Source: Sinonovacula constricta (lineage: Eukaryota > Mollusca > Bivalvia > Cardiida > Solecurtidae). From it: a stretch of DNA of 64,000 nucleotides. The position numbers and the translations under genes are program-made. Positions within the stretch are counted from its first letter, which is position 1. Every line of letters starts with the position of its first letter. This document shows positions 19,975 through 32,164 of this stretch, one piece after another. The DNA lies in contig CM017559.1 in assembly GCA_007844125.1 (NCBI GenBank), forward strand, positions 33,137,363 to 33,201,362. Reading direction: 5' to 3'. A model generated the notes under the pieces. It saw only the letters and a list, made by a program, of their open reading frames with translations. It was not told where the DNA came from and searched no databases.

Positions 19975-22835
19975 TGCATATGACAGGTATCATCTCTTGT
20001 ACCATGTGATGAGATGCACATGACAGGTATCATCTCTTGTACCATGTGATGAGATGCACAGGACAGGTATCATCTCTTGTACCATGTGATGAGATGCACA
20101 TGACAGGTATCATCTCTTGTACCATGTGATGAGATGCACATGACAGGTATCACCTCTTGAACTGTGTGATAAGATGCACATGACAGGTATCACCTCTCGT
20201 ACTGTGTGATGAGATGCACATGACAGTTATCACCTCTTGAACTGTATGATGAGATGCACATAACAGGTATCACCTCTTGAACTGTGTGATGAGATGCACA
20301 TGACAGGTATCACCTCTTGTACCATGTGATGAGATGCATGTGACAGGTATCACCTCTTGTACTGTGTGATGAGATGCACATGACAGGTATCACCTCTTGA
20401 ACTGTGTGATGAGATGCTTATGACAGGTATCACCTCTTGAACTGTGTGATGAGATCAACATGACAGGTATCACCTCTTGTACCGTGTGATGAGATGCATG
20501 TGATAGGTATCACCACTAGTATCATGTGATGAGATGCATGTGACAGGTATCACCTCTTGTACCATGTGATGAGATGCATGTGATAGGTATCACCACTAGT
20601 ATCATGTGATGAGATGCATGTGACAGGTATCACCTCTTGTACCATGTGATGAGATGCCAGGTATCACCACTTGTACCATGTGATGAGATTCATGTGTCAG
20701 GTATCACCTCTTGTACCATGTGATGAGATGCATGTGACAGGTATCACCACTTGTACCATGTGATGAGATGCATATGACAGGTATCACCTCTTGTACCATG
20801 TGATGAGATGCATGTGATAGATATCACCACTTGTACCATGTGATGAGATGCATGTGACAGGAATCACCTCTTGTACCATGTGATGAGATGCATGTGACAG
20901 GTATCACCACTTGTACCATGTGATGAGATGCATGTGACAGGTATCACCACTTGTACCATGTGATGAGATGCATGTGACAGATATCATCACTTGTACCATG
21001 TGATAGATGAAATGCATGTGATAGGTATCACCACTTGTATCATGTGATGAGATGCGCATGACAGGTATCACCACTTGTACTATGTGATGAGATGCATGTG
21101 ACAGGTATCACCTCTTGTATCATGTGATGAGATGCACATGACAGGTATCACCTCTTGTACTATGTGATGAGATGCATGTGACAGGTATCACCACTTGTAT
21201 CATGTGATGAGATGCATGTGACAGGTCAATCGTAACAACTTGGCTATTTCCGTAACTTTCGGAAAATAACCAAAGTAGTGATACAACCATCTATTTATAG
21301 ATTCAGTGATATGGTCGGTTGTAATTCGGCTACCTAAGAGCGTTTGTTTAAAGAAAATCATAACAATAACTTATTCATTCAGTATCATCCATTAAAACAC
21401 TCAAACAAACAATGAAAATCTCATGCTTACCTATTCTTCAGTGTGTATTTAGAATTTCGTTTTTCATTGTTCATAGTGATCACGCGAGGTCACAATCAGG
21501 GACGGACTACTTTCTCTGCATATCATTCCCGAGGTCTATTTCCGTAGAAATCGCTGAGGGGTTCCAATTGGTGACAGGTATCACCACTTGTACCATGTGA
21601 TGAGATGCATGTGACAGGTATCACCTCTTGTACCATGTGATGAGATGCATGTGACAGGTATCACCACTTGTATCATGTGATGAGATGCATGTGGTAGGTA
21701 TCACCTTTTGTACCATGTGATGAGATGCATGTGACAGGTATCACCTCTTGTACCATTTGATGAGATGCATGTGACAGGTATCACCACTTGTACCATGTGA
21801 TGAGATGCATGTGACAGGTATCATCACTTGTACCATGTGATGAGATGCATGTGACAGGTATCACCACTTGTACCATGTGATGAGATGCATGTGACAGGTA
21901 TCACCACTTGTACCATGTGATGAGATGCATGTGACAGATATCACCAATTGTACCATGTGATGAAATGCATGTGACAGGTATCACCACTTGTATCATGTGA
22001 TGAGATGCATGTGAACAGGTATCACCACTTGTACCATGTGATGAGATGCATGTGACAGATATCACCACTTGTACCATGTGATGAGATGCATGTGACAGGT
22101 ATCACCACTTGTACCATGTGATGAGATGCATGTGACAGATATCACCACTTGTACCATGTGATGAGATGCATGTGACAGGTATCACCACTTGTACCATGTG
22201 ATGAGATGCATATGACAGGTATCACCTCTTGTACCATGTGATGAGATGCATGTGATAGATATCACCACTTGTACCATGTGATGAGATGCATGTGACAGGT
22301 ATCACCTCTTGTACCATGTGATGAGATGCATTTGACAGATATCATCACTTGTACCATGTGATAGATGAAATGCATGTGATAGGTATCACCACTTGTATCA
22401 TGTGATGAGATGCGCATGACAGGTATCACCACTTGTACCATGTGATAAGATGCATGTGACAGGTATCACCTCTTGTATCATGTGATGAGATGCATGTGAC
22501 AGGTATCACCTCTTGTATCATGTGATGAGATGCATGTGACAGATATCACCACTTGTACCATGTGATGAGATGCATGTGACAGGAATCACCTCTTGTATCA
22601 TGTGATGACATGCATGTGACAGATATCACCTCTTGTATCATGTGATGAGATGCATGTGACAGATATCCCCTCTTGTATCATGTAATGAGATGCATGTGAC
22701 AGATATCACCTCTTGTATCATGTGATGAGATGCATGTGACAGGTATCACCTTTTGTACCATGTGATGAGATAGGTGATAGGTATCCCCTCTTATGCCATG
22801 TGATGAGATGCATTTGACAAGTATCACCACTTACT
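19975..22835. repeat. 40-bp satellite array (about 60 units), interrupted once
   Basis: The monomer, for example CATGTGATGAGATGCATGTG followed by ACAGGTATCACCACTTGTAC, repeats with a strict 40-bp step. Variants alternate CCACTTGTA and CCTCTTGTA, and the early copies have ATCTCTTGT or TGAACTGTG. A non-repeat block at 21227-21570 is an inserted element; the array keeps its register across it. A few copies are shortened or carry small indels (near 20656 and 21000). The right edge decays near 22780-22835. A lone monomer lies at 23951. It is not a CRISPR array: there are no unique spacers. Confidence 0.95.
21227..21570. mobile_element. 344-bp MITE inside the 40-bp satellite
   Basis: The element begins CAATCGTAAC and ends GTTCCAATTG; the inverted end matches at 8 of 10 positions. 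The 9-mer GTGACAGGT occurs on both sides (21218-21226 and 21571-21579). Removing the element plus one copy restores a perfect 40-bp satellite unit, so the boundaries are well defined. A 9-bp duplication fits Mutator-like or Merlin-like transposition (inference). The 62-codon plus-strand open frame within it runs into the satellite and matches nothing known to me. A promoter or gene is not indicated. Confidence 0.8.
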
Positions 22836-23109
22836 TAAAAAAAAACTTTCTTGTATGCAGACACTCATTACTATGGTCTCTAAAAGTGCATTATGAGTAA
22901 ACCACATAGGTACACATAGTTGAGAGGTAAAAAAATGTAGTGACCCAAAGTAAAAAAGTAATATCCTTACTTAAAAAATGTGGCACACAAGGGTACAAAA
23001 TAAGCAAAATAGCCAACTAAATTTTGATCTGCACTTTGTCTCATTACATTCTAGCTATAATTAAGTTAAAAACAAACAACACATTGTGACAAAATAAATT
23101 AACTAATGG

Positions 23110-23720
23110 GGTGGGGTTATTAAAATACTGTCCTCCTTTTAGTCAATTTAAAGATCTCCTTTCAGTAAATTAAAAGGATGCCATCTTTTAAGTCAGCTAA
23201 AAGATTGCCATCTTTCTTATCTACTAAAAGATTGTCCTTATTTTAGTCAATTAAAAGACTGCCCTCTTTTAAGTCTAATAAAAAGGTGCCCTCCTGATAG
23301 TTACTTAAAAGACTGCCCTCCTTTTAGACAACTAAATTAAAAGATTGCCCTCCTTTAAGTCAATTAAAGGACTGCACTCCTTTTGCAATTAAGTTAAAAT
23401 ATTGCCAGCCTTATAGACAATTAAATGAAAAGATTGCCCTCCTTTAAGTCAATTAAAGGACTGCACTCCTTTTGCAATTAAGTTAAAATATTGCCAGCCT
23501 TATAGACAATTAAATGAAAAGATTGCCCTCCTTTAAGTCAATTTAACTAAAAGACTGACCTCCTTTTAGTCCCTTAAACTAAAATATTGCCCACCTTTTA
23601 GTAAATTAAAGTAATTAATTAAATTAAAAAATAGCCTACCATTCAGTAAATTAAACTAAAAGATTGCCCTCCCTTAAGTTCACTTAACGCTATTGCCCTC
23701 CATTTAGTCATTTCAAAAGA
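23110..23720. repeat. ~30-bp minisatellite with a recent larger duplication
   Basis: Diverged units are built on AAAAGATTGCCCTCCTTTTAGTCAATTA with frequent gains and losses of TTAAACT-type segments. A stretch of about 90 bp (starting near 23359 with AATTAAAGGACTGCACTCC) is repeated almost exactly at about 23448, showing a later segmental duplication within the array. The region 22836-23109 before it has no feature. Confidence 0.8.
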
Positions 23721-23854
23721 TTTCCAACCTCGTATTCAACTTATTTATTCCACTGAAAAAGAAGTCTATAAAGAAGATACTGATCTCTTTCCATCTTTGG
23801 CTTCGTCCAGCTCAGACAATATTAGAAGGCATAAGGCCCATTTGTATCTATAGA

Positions 23855-23985
23855 CCAACTTGACCATTCAAACATATCTGACACGAGTGGGATTTCAACT
23901 GCTACAAGCCTCATTGAGACCTCATTTTAGTCAGATTGTTAATAGATGTGAATGTGACAGGTATCACCACTTGCACAAGACTTAA
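23855..23985. repeat. Sister copy of the satellite-host repeat, with one monomer
   Basis: ATATCTGACACGAGTGGGATTTCAACTGCTACAAGCCTCATTGAG matches 19095-19140 with moderate divergence. Next comes CATTTTAGTCAGATTGT, matching 19951-19970, then a single GTGACAGGTATCACCACTTG monomer. Thus the elements that flank and fill the 19-23 kb array are present here in compact form, without the 801-bp insertion and without array expansion. Confidence 0.6.
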
Positions 23986-26215
23986 TGGCCATATTGGGTT
24001 TATATTAATATGACAATTTAAGGTCAATTCTATTGTCTGTAAAAGTGCAAAAAGTTAAACCAGCTAACACATACATCAAAGCACATTTTTTTCCATTTTA
24101 AGCATCAAAACTAGTTATAAACAAGGTTATTTTAATTTTCAATGTTAAATGATAAAATCAAATGTTTCCAAATTACTAAAGAAAACTTTGGCAGCCACTC
24201 TCTAGTGCTAAATAGCCCTCCGACGTATACCTGATGGACCGTTGGCCCATTAATCTGCCTACCAAGAATTAACATTGCATATGCAGTTGGATTGTATGGT
24301 TCTATCTGTTATGTACCAACCAAAAAATGTGACTAAGTCACTGAAATAATTTTAACATGATAAATAAATTACTACTTCCTTATACTCTTCACTAAATGGT
24401 ATAGTACTGCTTTAAAGTAGTTTTCACTTTTATTGCCTGCTAAATTTGAAATCAGCCAATGCGGTCACAAGGTTCAATTATTTTAAAGCCATACTAGCAG
24501 TGCAGATTTCTTAGAGTGGCAAAAGTACAGATAAAGGGCTCAGAATGTTGAATTTGAGATAGCAGTTATATTAGTGAGTAATATGTATTTTGGTTAACAA
24601 TTGTATGTTTTTACTACAGTTAATGTCTTCCAGGTATTTAAATATTGTATGCTTACTCTTAACCTGCTAGCATACAAGCAAGTTAACAAAGTTTTGCTAG
24701 CAATATAAAGTCAAGTAACCTATGCTTGTGGATGGAAGCAAGTAACAAACAACTACAGTCAATCTTCATTTATACAAAGTTGCCAGGACTGCTAATTTAC
24801 TTCAAAAATGCATAGGTTGAAATAATCCAATTTGTTTCCATAAAAAAAATTTTCCAACTAAGAGTCTGCCATTGAACTGTATAATTCTCTGCAGAAATGT
24901 GCACGAAATTGTGCAAGAAGCAATCTATATACCATAAAAGGTTATAGGTCAAATAAAACAATTTTAGTTTTGTCTTTTTTTGTTTCAATGTGGTTAAAAA
25001 GGGTAAAAGAACATATTTTGACCATATTTTAATCTTTAATTATCATCAAATAACACATGAAGTGCCATAAAAAATTGCACTATATTCTTAAAGCTGTTAT
25101 GATTATCTGTCCCTGATTTCATGTCACATGATCCATGCTGCAAGCTTGTGTTGAGTACACTGGTCAAAAAGTGAAGTAAGCCATACTGGACAGTACCTTA
25201 CCATTTAACAAGGCTTACATTAAAATTGTTTCACACTGTGTTTGATGTTGGTCAGGAAAAAAAATAACACACTATTTTTTTTTAAATGCCATTACTCATT
25301 CAAAATGTGGAAAACAGAAATAATTTATTGCTCGTATAGACCTATGTATCTGAAAATCATTTCTAAAGTCATGTTTCATAACTATTCATAACTGATAACA
25401 TACTTGTACAATACATGTGTAAAAGTCCTTGTTTAAATTATTAACAGATTTTCTTAATAGATTTTCTTTTAATATTCTGTTATGACTCTTTCGGTGTATC
25501 CTATTTGTCATGGGCAATAACCATTCCTGGGCAGTGCAGGGGGCCAGGTAAGGGGAGGCAGGAAAAGAGGTGGAGCATCTGGCTTGATTGGCAGATTTAG
25601 TATACGACCCCACCATAACACATTCCCTACTGGATTATCCAATTAGCCTAGTTTGTACTAAAAATGTTAACTGGATCTAGCAATGTTTTTTTAACCCAAT
25701 TCATGTGACTCATGACACTATGTACAGATATTCATATGTGACGAAGTTAATTCCATTGGGCCATATATCAATATCTGAAGTTGACTTTTGTATATTACTA
25801 ATGTATAAATCTACCAGCATCTGGGAATTGTTTGGAAAGGCCTTGGCATATTTCTTAGCAGCAAAGACAAACTAAAATGACCACAGAAAGTTGAATGATT
25901 GTTTATATCTTAAGCTAGCTTGTAATGTCTTTTTTTTCTGCATAAATAGTATATGAGCCAATAGTAATATGCATTACACTGGAGTTTTATATGTAGAATA
26001 TGAATAAATGCTACCACCTAAAACCAATGACTCACAAATGTAATAACTGGCCATTTATAACGACCTAGCGACAGCCTATGTACCCAGGTGTCTGGTTTTA
26101 TGAATATTCTGTTCACACAAGTACAAAGTAGTTCTATTTCGGTAAAAATAATAAACTATACAACCCAACTTTTTGTCCAATTATAAAAATAAACTAATTA
26201 TAAGCTTGGTGCTTA
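23986..26215. other. AT-rich sequence; one complex island near 25480-25620
   Basis: Most of it shows nothing. At 25480-25620 a GC-richer non-repetitive patch contains CATGGGCAATAACCATTCCTGGG and GCAGGGGGCCAGGTAAGGGG. The minus-strand open frame across it (25386-25616) matches nothing I know. Confidence 0.35.
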
Positions 26216-26730
26216 TTAGGAAGGACACTCGATTTATTCACTATCATGTCTGAGGTTTGTACTGATCGAAAAGTGTCGGAAACGCATTCGTTGTCAAGAT
26301 TATTTTTTTTTATTTTATTTTTTTTAAATCCACTGTTACTCAGAAAAGTGATTGAAGAAAACCCAGTTTTCTTCAAAATGCAGCAAACACAGCCTACTGT
26401 GTCTGGTTGGCACAAAAAGCTTCCACTTGTCAATCAGATCACAATGGCAAATCTAACTTGCCCAAACTTTGCTGAGATTCTTGTCCTTGTGATTCTGGTG
26501 AATACAGAAATTAGACTGTTTAGTAAGTCCTAGGCAATGTGATTGTGACGTACATCCAAAGCTGCACAGTACACCATTTTGCATCCATATTGGTCCCATT
26601 GGTGCAGCGACAGCCTGACAGGCATCTCTAGCAGGTCACATGGGCTGCAGGCTGCATGGACCGAAGGGTACATATTTACGTCAACCAAGGGATTTACACA
26701 GACCTGTATATCATGCAATGTTTAACCTCC
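26215..26730. other. Complex island (candidate conserved non-coding element)
   Basis: The block from about 26340 to 26720 is non-repetitive and much less AT-biased than its surroundings, with words such as CACAGCCTACTGTG, GGTGCAGCGACAGCC and AGGTCACATGGGCTGCAGG. A plus-strand frame (26246-26533, 95 codons) and a minus-strand frame (26530-26718) exist but lack domain signatures and splice context. I favour non-coding. Confidence 0.25.
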
Positions 26731-28172
26731 AAAGTCATTGTAAAACATTTGGTAACAAAAGTAAGAGTTAGCACACTGTTATTTTTGTTACTTTAATGAC
26801 AAGAAATGTGATTTTCAACAAATGTGACATTTTCATGTTATTTGACCTTTAAACAGTAAAACATAAGAAATGTTATTTATTGGAAATAAGTAACAGAATA
26901 AGTAGATAAATATTCCTTTCAAAATTACCATAGATGTTTAAATCTAAACTACCTCTAGTGTCATTTTTCCTCATCCCCATCTAAGATTTCATCCACTTTG
27001 CTTGTCATTGGCTACGCGCTGGAGCGCGACACATATATATGGAATGCTCACTGAAATTTGCACATTGGGAAAGTTTATTTTGCTGATTTTACCTGATAAA
27101 ATACGGGTCCTAATTCAGTAGTGTTCTTTTATTTTATTTTTTTTTATATTTTTTTGTGTGTGTGTGTGCATCTGCATCTTTCAACATAACTTAGATAAAT
27201 ACTATATGAGCAATAAATATTTGTGTAGTTCAAGGCAGCTGCACATGGGCGATTTCTGCTTGTACACTTTAGTTTTATAGTTAACATAAAAACTTTGCAA
27301 CTTCTTTTCTAAATATGTAACATCTTGAAAAAACTATTTCTCAAGATTTACTGAAAACCTTTCAAATAAAAATCATTACTTTTCAAACATGTCTGTTTTC
27401 CTCTTAAACTTTTTGTATCGCTTTTGATGCTTCATAACAATGACTTTTCTTGTTTCTGGATTGATACGATAGTAATAACAGTCAGCATTTATACCTACCC
27501 ACCCTGAGAGTTTACAATACCACTGTGAGACAAAGTGAATATAAGTCAATTTTTAATTGGATTGTCACTCTGATTAATAAATGATACATTGTAACGGATT
27601 GTTAAACTAATCCAATTAACAACTTTAACCAACTAATTAATGAAGCAAAACATTTATATAACTGGAGTAACCTCCCTTCGCAGTTTTTACAGTTAACTAT
27701 ACACTGGCCAACCAGTGATTCAAGTGGGCATTGGACAATTTGTGCGAAGAAAGCATTAAAACTTTATGTTAAGAAACAAAATTGACTGCGAATTATGTCA
27801 AAACTTTGTCTCATTCAGAGGTTTTTTTACATTCAACTATATTGGGAAAAAACTGGGACAAACCAATGACTTCAAATAATGCCTCTGATAAGGAAAACTC
27901 GAGTTTGAACAACCGAGGTTTTATTGTAGTATGAATTAACAGATAAAGCAGTTTAACGTTACACACTCATTTGTCCGTGCATCCATTCCCATGATGGAAA
28001 ACTAATGTACAATTCACCAATTTATAGGATACTTCTTTCGCTAAAGTAGGAATACTTCACCTTAAAAATGCAGAATATCAAAATGCAGAAAAGTTATATA
28101 TTGGATATGTAAAAAAACAATGATGTTCTGACTACTTGCTTTGTGTTTAGAAATACACTACAGCCAAATAAT
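26731..28172. other. AT-rich sequence, nothing recognised
   Basis: Only T-rich and (GT)n short tracts (near 27120-27170) are notable. Confidence 0.4.
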
Positions 28173-28488
28173 CTGATCTTGTAGCGCAATAGGTAGAGCG
28201 TGGACTCCAGGTACGGGCGGCATCGGTGTCGATCACAGACCGCGACATACCATATTCGTTAAAAAGTGTAGTGGTATAGCTCCCTCGCTAATGCTCAAAC
28301 ATATATAATGGTAGTTCTGAAACTGGTTGGCCCAGTGTCAGGATAATGTGACTGGGTGTGGTACCATGCCAGGTGTTTATGGCATGCTATACACAGTGAA
28401 GGCAGCACTATATCTGCTTCAAGTGGACACCGTCTCCAGATAACGGAAAGACTGTTAGTGACGACAAACCCAATAAACAAACAAACAA
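28173..28488 (+). mobile_element. SINE family B, full-length copy
   Basis: The tRNA-like head (TTGTAGCGCAATAGGTAGAGCG ... with a degraded B-box) is followed by the family B body: GTGGTATAGCTCCCT-GCTAA-GCTCAA, GTCAGGATAATGTGACTGGG, GCCAGGTGTT, GCATGCTATACACAGTGAAGG, GCACTATATCTGCTTCAAGTG, GACACCGTCTCCAGATAAC and a tail of AATAAACAAACAAAC. Flanking ACAGCCAAATA (28160) and ACAGCCATATA (28489) form an imperfect target duplication, indicating retrotransposition by a LINE. It encodes no protein; open frames across it are accidental. Confidence 0.85.
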
Positions 28489-28510
28489 ACAGCCATATAA
28501 TAATTTTCAT

Positions 28511-28865
28511 TTATGCAATGTCCATCGTTTTTGGTGGAGGAAGATCCAAGACAAATATCTGGGTAGAACCACTGGTGTAATTTAGGTCCTTTTACCAATG
28601 AGTAATTTAATACCTATATATTGGTACAAAATATCTTGGTAGAACCACTGGCACACATCAGGTCCTTTGTCCATGGCTAATTAAATACTTTTATTTTGGT
28701 ATGTCAGTTTTGCAACTCAAAAACCTTGTGTTATTTAACCTTATGTTTCCAGTTAACTTGAGCTGTGTCGGTGATTCTACCCAGACATAGGTCTGGGGTC
28801 TCCTTCCACCAATAATTAGCGAGACATTGCAAATATGAACATAATTGGGTCAGTGTGATTAAACT
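28511..28865. mobile_element. SINE family C fragments, two minus and one plus
   Basis: Minus-orientation pieces at about 28511-28580 and 28640-28690 share GGTGGAGGAAGATCC and GTAGAACCACTGG. A plus-orientation piece at about 28752-28865 contains GATTCTACCCAGACATAGGTCTGGGG and ends GTCAGTGTGATTAAA with an A-rich tail. They appear to be separate truncated insertions or a rearranged copy. Confidence 0.65.
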
Positions 28866-29359
28866 AAAAAAAAAACAAGAACAAATTATTCAACTTTTCA
28901 TCTAAATTTAGCGAGAAATTACAATTAAGCCATTCTAGCCGTATTTTTCTTGTATTGTAACTTTTTAAATATGCAAATATAATTGTATCTTACTAAAAGC
29001 TCTGTATCCAATATAAATACAATAGTGTAAAAAGGAACCTAGCTTTAGTATATAAATACAAAAAATTATTTTAAAAAATAAATACAAAAAATGAACAGAT
29101 TATATATGATGTCATTATCATACAATATATTATAATATTACGATTAAATTATATATTATTATATAATGATAATATTATATATTATTATAATCATAATAAT
29201 TATCATTATTAACGTTTAATGATAACTGCAAATACCATGCAGCAGACATATTCAGACACTCCTTTGAATACATTTTAGCAATTTCGGCCTTTTTTGCTCA
29301 AGTGTGCAATAAAAAACATTCACATTATACCCTGCACATTAAAAACTTTCCACTACAAC
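28866..29359. other. Very AT-rich sequence
   Basis: Between 29095 and 29215 the sequence is almost pure A/T with TATTATATAATAT-type inverted words able to form hairpins. No gene. Confidence 0.45.
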
Positions 29360-29745
29360 TCATCAAAGTTCAGCATCTTTAAGATTTACTGACAAAGATC
29401 TACATGTACTATATTGCAGCAGATTCAAGCAGACGCAACCAGACGCGACCAGGCAAGCGTGACTTTGAAATAACTGATATAACTGCATACTTCCCTCATT
29501 GCCCTTTCGTCTGTCATTTCCTTGCACACAGGCAATGAGCTGCCAGTCGTGCACTGCATGTGTATTGGTCACATGACCTGTTGCTATGGCAACGCTGCCA
29601 TGTGTAGGTGTGACAACGACAGCTCTTGCAGAAGAAAGCTGACAAACTGACAACCTGACCACAGGAGAGGTATTACACATATGATCTACTGATCCTGCTG
29701 CCCAATTTCCTGGCCAATGCTGAGAATATTTTAAAAAATTCACAT
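29360..29745. other. Complex island containing an RFX-type X-box
   Basis: This non-repetitive, GC-richer block sits in very AT-rich DNA. A 126-codon minus-strand frame spans it (29363-29743) but shows no domain, signal or low-complexity pattern that I recognise. Its length may reflect base composition. The block contains the X-box and a nearby E-box listed separately. A regulatory role is plausible but unproven. Confidence 0.35.
29580..29593. promoter_or_regulatory. Palindromic X-box (RFX-type site)
   Basis: GTTGCTATGGCAAC is a near-perfect inverted repeat matching the RFX consensus (GTNRCC spacer RGYAAC) at both half-sites. RFX factors bind such sites in ciliary-gene promoters and enhancers in animals. 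Sixteen bases upstream GGTCACATGACC (29567-29578) is an E-box/M-box-like near-palindrome. Binding is inferred from sequence only. Confidence 0.55.
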
Positions 29746-30075
29746 ATACTGTTTATGTCTTCATAGATCATTAATCCAAATTTTAATTTGCTTTTTTAAA
29801 ATTATTTTGATGTTAGCTATAAGATATTTTCTCTAAAAGCATTTCACAAAAGTTGGTTTGGCTCGCTGTTGCACAGGCAATTTTGAAAATTCACAAATAT
29901 AGTTTGTATATTCATTAATTACCAGTCTTTTTTTATAACCTATTAATTATTGTGATGTTTGATGTTAGTTTTTTTTATTTAATCATTTTATCAGATTGTT
30001 TTTGTTGTTGTTGTTAATATGTCTATTTAATTACTATTCATATATATCTATGTATAGCTTTCTATTTATTTATCT
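29746..30075. other. AT-rich sequence, nothing recognised
   Basis: It contains T-rich tracts and a short (TTG)n run at about 30001-30015; no gene. Confidence 0.4.
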
Positions 30076-30224
30076 ATATTTATCTATATGTATCTATCTA
30101 TATATATAGGTAGAGGTATAGATATAGATACATATAGATATCTATATCTATATCTCTCTATTGTTCTCTCTCTCTCTCTGTCTCTCATTTGTCTCTCTCT
30201 GTCTGTGTCTCTATCTCTCTCTCT

Positions 30225-30255
<31 letters not shown>
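30076..30255. repeat. Compound microsatellite: TCTA/TATC, TC and TA
   Basis: Consecutive tracts of (TCTATA)/(TATC), (TC)n broken by TG steps (about 30163-30226) and (TA)n (about 30228-30255). Confidence 0.9.
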
Positions 30256-30260
<5 letters not shown>

Positions 30261-31329
30261 TTCGTAAGTCCCTTCTTTAACCTCATCAATAGAAAACAGT
30301 ATATCGATAAAGCTGACACATAAGACACAACTTGTCTTGGTATAATAATGTGGTACACAGTAGATCAGTTTTAACAAGGGTCAACATTTGATAGAAAGAA
30401 AATGTGATGCCAGTTAAAGACTTGATCCCAGACAATTTGTCTTTTATTTCTTTAAGGGCAATACTCTTTAAACATGTATCAACTTTCAAGCTCACTTTTT
30501 TTTGTTTCAATAAATCAAACCCCTCTTATCTTGCAGTTTGACATCATGTGAAAACATTTCATCCGTAACATTTTACTCCATTAGAAAATCACTTGCCAAA
30601 CTGAGAATAAAACAGATGAAATGTTTTATTTTAGCCTGACACTACTAAGCACAAACAGATCTGGCCTAGGACAACAATGTAGAACCTCATCAGCTCCTAC
30701 TTGGACCTGCCTGAACAAGATCTATACTATTTGTTGCGAAACTCTATCAATATATATTTTTACCCATGTATAAAGAACTACACAAATAACTTTGTATTTA
30801 TGCAGGGGTAATAACAAATGAAGCAAGTTAAGGGGTAATTGCTCGGTATTTTAATTACCATTTTCACACATAATGCCCTTCCTAGGCAGTGTACTGATAA
30901 AGTTTTAAATAATTTAAAATATTTTTCCTGTTTTGTTTCATTTATTGCTTCCCAGAGTTTCACCAATGATTTTATCTCAATTAGACTTTAATTAACTGTT
31001 TTATTTGGTGACCATTAAAACTTACTGGTATCTTCTGCAATACTCTAGAACATAAAATCAGCCCCAGCACATTTGTCTGAAATATGGCTGCCCGTGCACG
31101 AACAATGAAACAGTCACCAACTCTTCTTCCAAACAGTGTGGGTTTTATTTTTCTTAGAATTCTTGGTCAGATTTACTGCCTGGCTCCACCAAACTTTAGT
31201 ATGAGTAGTTAAAGTAGGAATCTCCCAACAATTTTGCACTTACAGAACTAGCAAGACACTAAGGAGAAATTTTTTTAAGCTTTCTCAAGAGAATTTTTAT
31301 TTAATAAGCATTTTTAAGGCGTCTTTAGT
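30256..31329. other. AT-rich sequence with one short complex frame at 31085
   Basis: Nothing recognised over most of it. An ATG at 31085 opens a 42-codon plus-strand frame (MAARARTMKQSPTLLPNSVG...) in a locally GC-richer patch. There is no splice donor or homology that I can name, so it is not called a gene. Confidence 0.35.
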
Positions 31330-31550
31330 AAATGGTCACATGGTTTTCATAGTTTAAAAAGATCTTTACAGCATGGTAAGAACAGGAAATACATTTTTAT
31401 AATAACAAGTTGGGTGTTATTTTTCACTTTTTAGGTAGATGTAGGATATCAATAAACAGCATTTTAAGGTATCTTTTCAGGTAACAATAATTTATTTGGT
31501 TATATGAGGGAGAAAAAAAGTGTACCAAAACTGTTGGATACCATCTTTAA
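31330..31550 (-). mobile_element. TTAA MITE family, partial minus-strand copy
   Basis: The right end reads AAACTGTTGGATACCATCT followed by TTAA (31547-31550), the reverse complement of the 12587 terminus. Inside, the block GTCACATGGTTTTCATAG is the reverse of the family's ACCATGTGAC region. The left terminus is not found, so the copy is truncated. The following 31551-32164 has no feature. Confidence 0.65.
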
Positions 31551-32164
31551 GGTAGAGCTAGTATAATAAAATCCTATGGAGATTGGAAAAACAACACTAT
31601 CATAGTGTTGCATGTCATTCAGGTGGCATGAGAACAAGAGTGTACCAAAATTTAACATCCAGTTCTGATCCTATGGACATTTTAATGATCTTTTCTATGG
31701 TTATAAAAAAGTTTTATTTTTTAGAAATCTGGAACTTTTAGATATTAAATCATATCTTGTTATTGAAAGTAGTTCTGCTGCAGAATAGCATTTGGAAACA
31801 AATAATGGCACCCAGTTACTTGGTAAGTTTGATCAATTTCATTGAAAAATGTTACAAATTATATTTACGTAAAGGAAATCCTGCCTACGCTTATATAAAT
31901 AATTGATTTTACAATTGTCCTGCTTGCTGTGAATGTTAAAAAAGTCATCGAGTTGTTGATTGATTGACACAATTTATTTCAAACTTCCAAATTTTCTTTA
32001 TAGTGTTTAAGATGATCTCCTTAACAAATACTTTTACCAGATGTCTTTTCTAAATGTTTTTTTGACATTTTCTGTTATCAAATTTGCCCTTACCTTGCTG
32101 CTTTTGTTAATTTACTAAATTCTAAGAACCAGATCTGGTTGTGTTATCAGGACAAGAGCCGCCA

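Noticed and set aside
21412..21600. Small gene embedded in the satellite array
   Set aside because: The frame runs out of the 344-bp MITE into satellite monomers and matches nothing known; the block is better explained as a transposon insertion.
19975..22835. CRISPR-like regularly spaced repeats
   Set aside because: The 40-bp units are contiguous with no unique spacers, no cas genes are present and the genome is eukaryotic; it is a satellite.
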